Shown here: piece after piece, positions 5,375-5,405 of the stretch | How positions within the stretch are numbered: the stretch's first letter is position 1 | How the letters are laid out: every line of letters begins with the position of its first letter | Assembly (NCBI GenBank): GCA_937880805.1 | Contig: CALGRR010000040.1 | Coordinates: forward strand, 1 to 5,405 | From: an uncultured Clostridia bacterium | Lineage (GTDB): Bacteria; Bacillota; Clostridia; Oscillospirales; Acutalibacteraceae | Direction of reading: 5' to 3' | Length of the DNA stretch: 5,405 nucleotides | Notes under the pieces: generated by a model | The model's database searches: none | Seen by the model: only the letters and a program-made list of their open reading frames with translations | What the model was told of the DNA's origin: nothing | Translations under genes and position numbers: made by a program

Positions 5375-5405
5375 ATGGCTAAAGTAGGAAATAGACAATA
5401 TAAAA
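5375..5405 (+). CDS. 5' end of an unidentified, probably well-expressed gene
   Basis: The reading starts MAKVGNRQYK and runs off the window after ten codons. The strong promoter and ribosome site make it a real gene start. A short basic N-terminus beginning MAK is common in ribosomal or nucleic-acid-binding proteins, but ten residues are not enough to name it. Codon use (GTA, GGA, AGA, CAA, AAA) matches the penicillin-binding protein gene upstream, so both come from the same AT-rich genome. Confidence 0.7.
   Translation, partial: MAKVGNRQYK

Noticed and set aside
1..5405. Mobile element, CRISPR array, tRNA or rRNA as an explanation of the mosaic
   Set aside because: I found no transposase or integrase gene, no paired terminal repeats, no regularly spaced repeats and no tRNA- or rRNA-like sequence at the composition boundaries.

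Overview
This window does not read as one continuous genome. Base composition, codon choice and translation-start style change abruptly at least twice, and genes are hybrid or cut at the change points. The simplest explanation is a chimeric metagenomic contig made of gut-type bacterial fragments. Real recombination cannot be excluded from sequence alone.

Block A (1 to about 700) is GC-rich and looks like Bacteroidota. It holds the 3' tip of an unidentified gene, a strong two-way terminator, and a convergent minus-strand free methionine-(R)-sulfoxide reductase with all three redox cysteines. A TATCTTTG box, matching the Bacteroidota -7 consensus TAnnTTTG, then sits just before the mntP start, which has no Shine-Dalgarno sequence.

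Block B (about 700 to 3525) looks like Clostridia, with purine-rich ribosome sites. It encodes the Mn(II) exporter MntP and, 13 bases later, a TetR-family regulator. A long hairpin terminator follows, then a PutP-type sodium/proline symporter with intact sodium-site residues. The last 50 or so codons of putP shift in codon choice.

Block C (about 3526 to 3760) is a short AT-rich stretch. Its minus strand reads as the C-terminal part of a QueE-like radical SAM enzyme, cut at its 5' side.

Block D (about 3750 to 5405) is very AT-rich and resembles Mollicutes or low-GC Bacilli. It carries a class B penicillin-binding protein that keeps all three transpeptidase motifs but lacks its membrane anchor and N-terminal region. 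A consensus promoter and strong ribosome site then lead into an unidentified gene that runs off the window.

The only local functional unit is mntP-tetR (metal export plus a putative regulator). I see no new defence system, mobile element, CRISPR array or structural RNA. The main results are the mosaic structure, the buried antisense gene fragment, and a calcium-loop-like motif next to the KTG box of the penicillin-binding protein.
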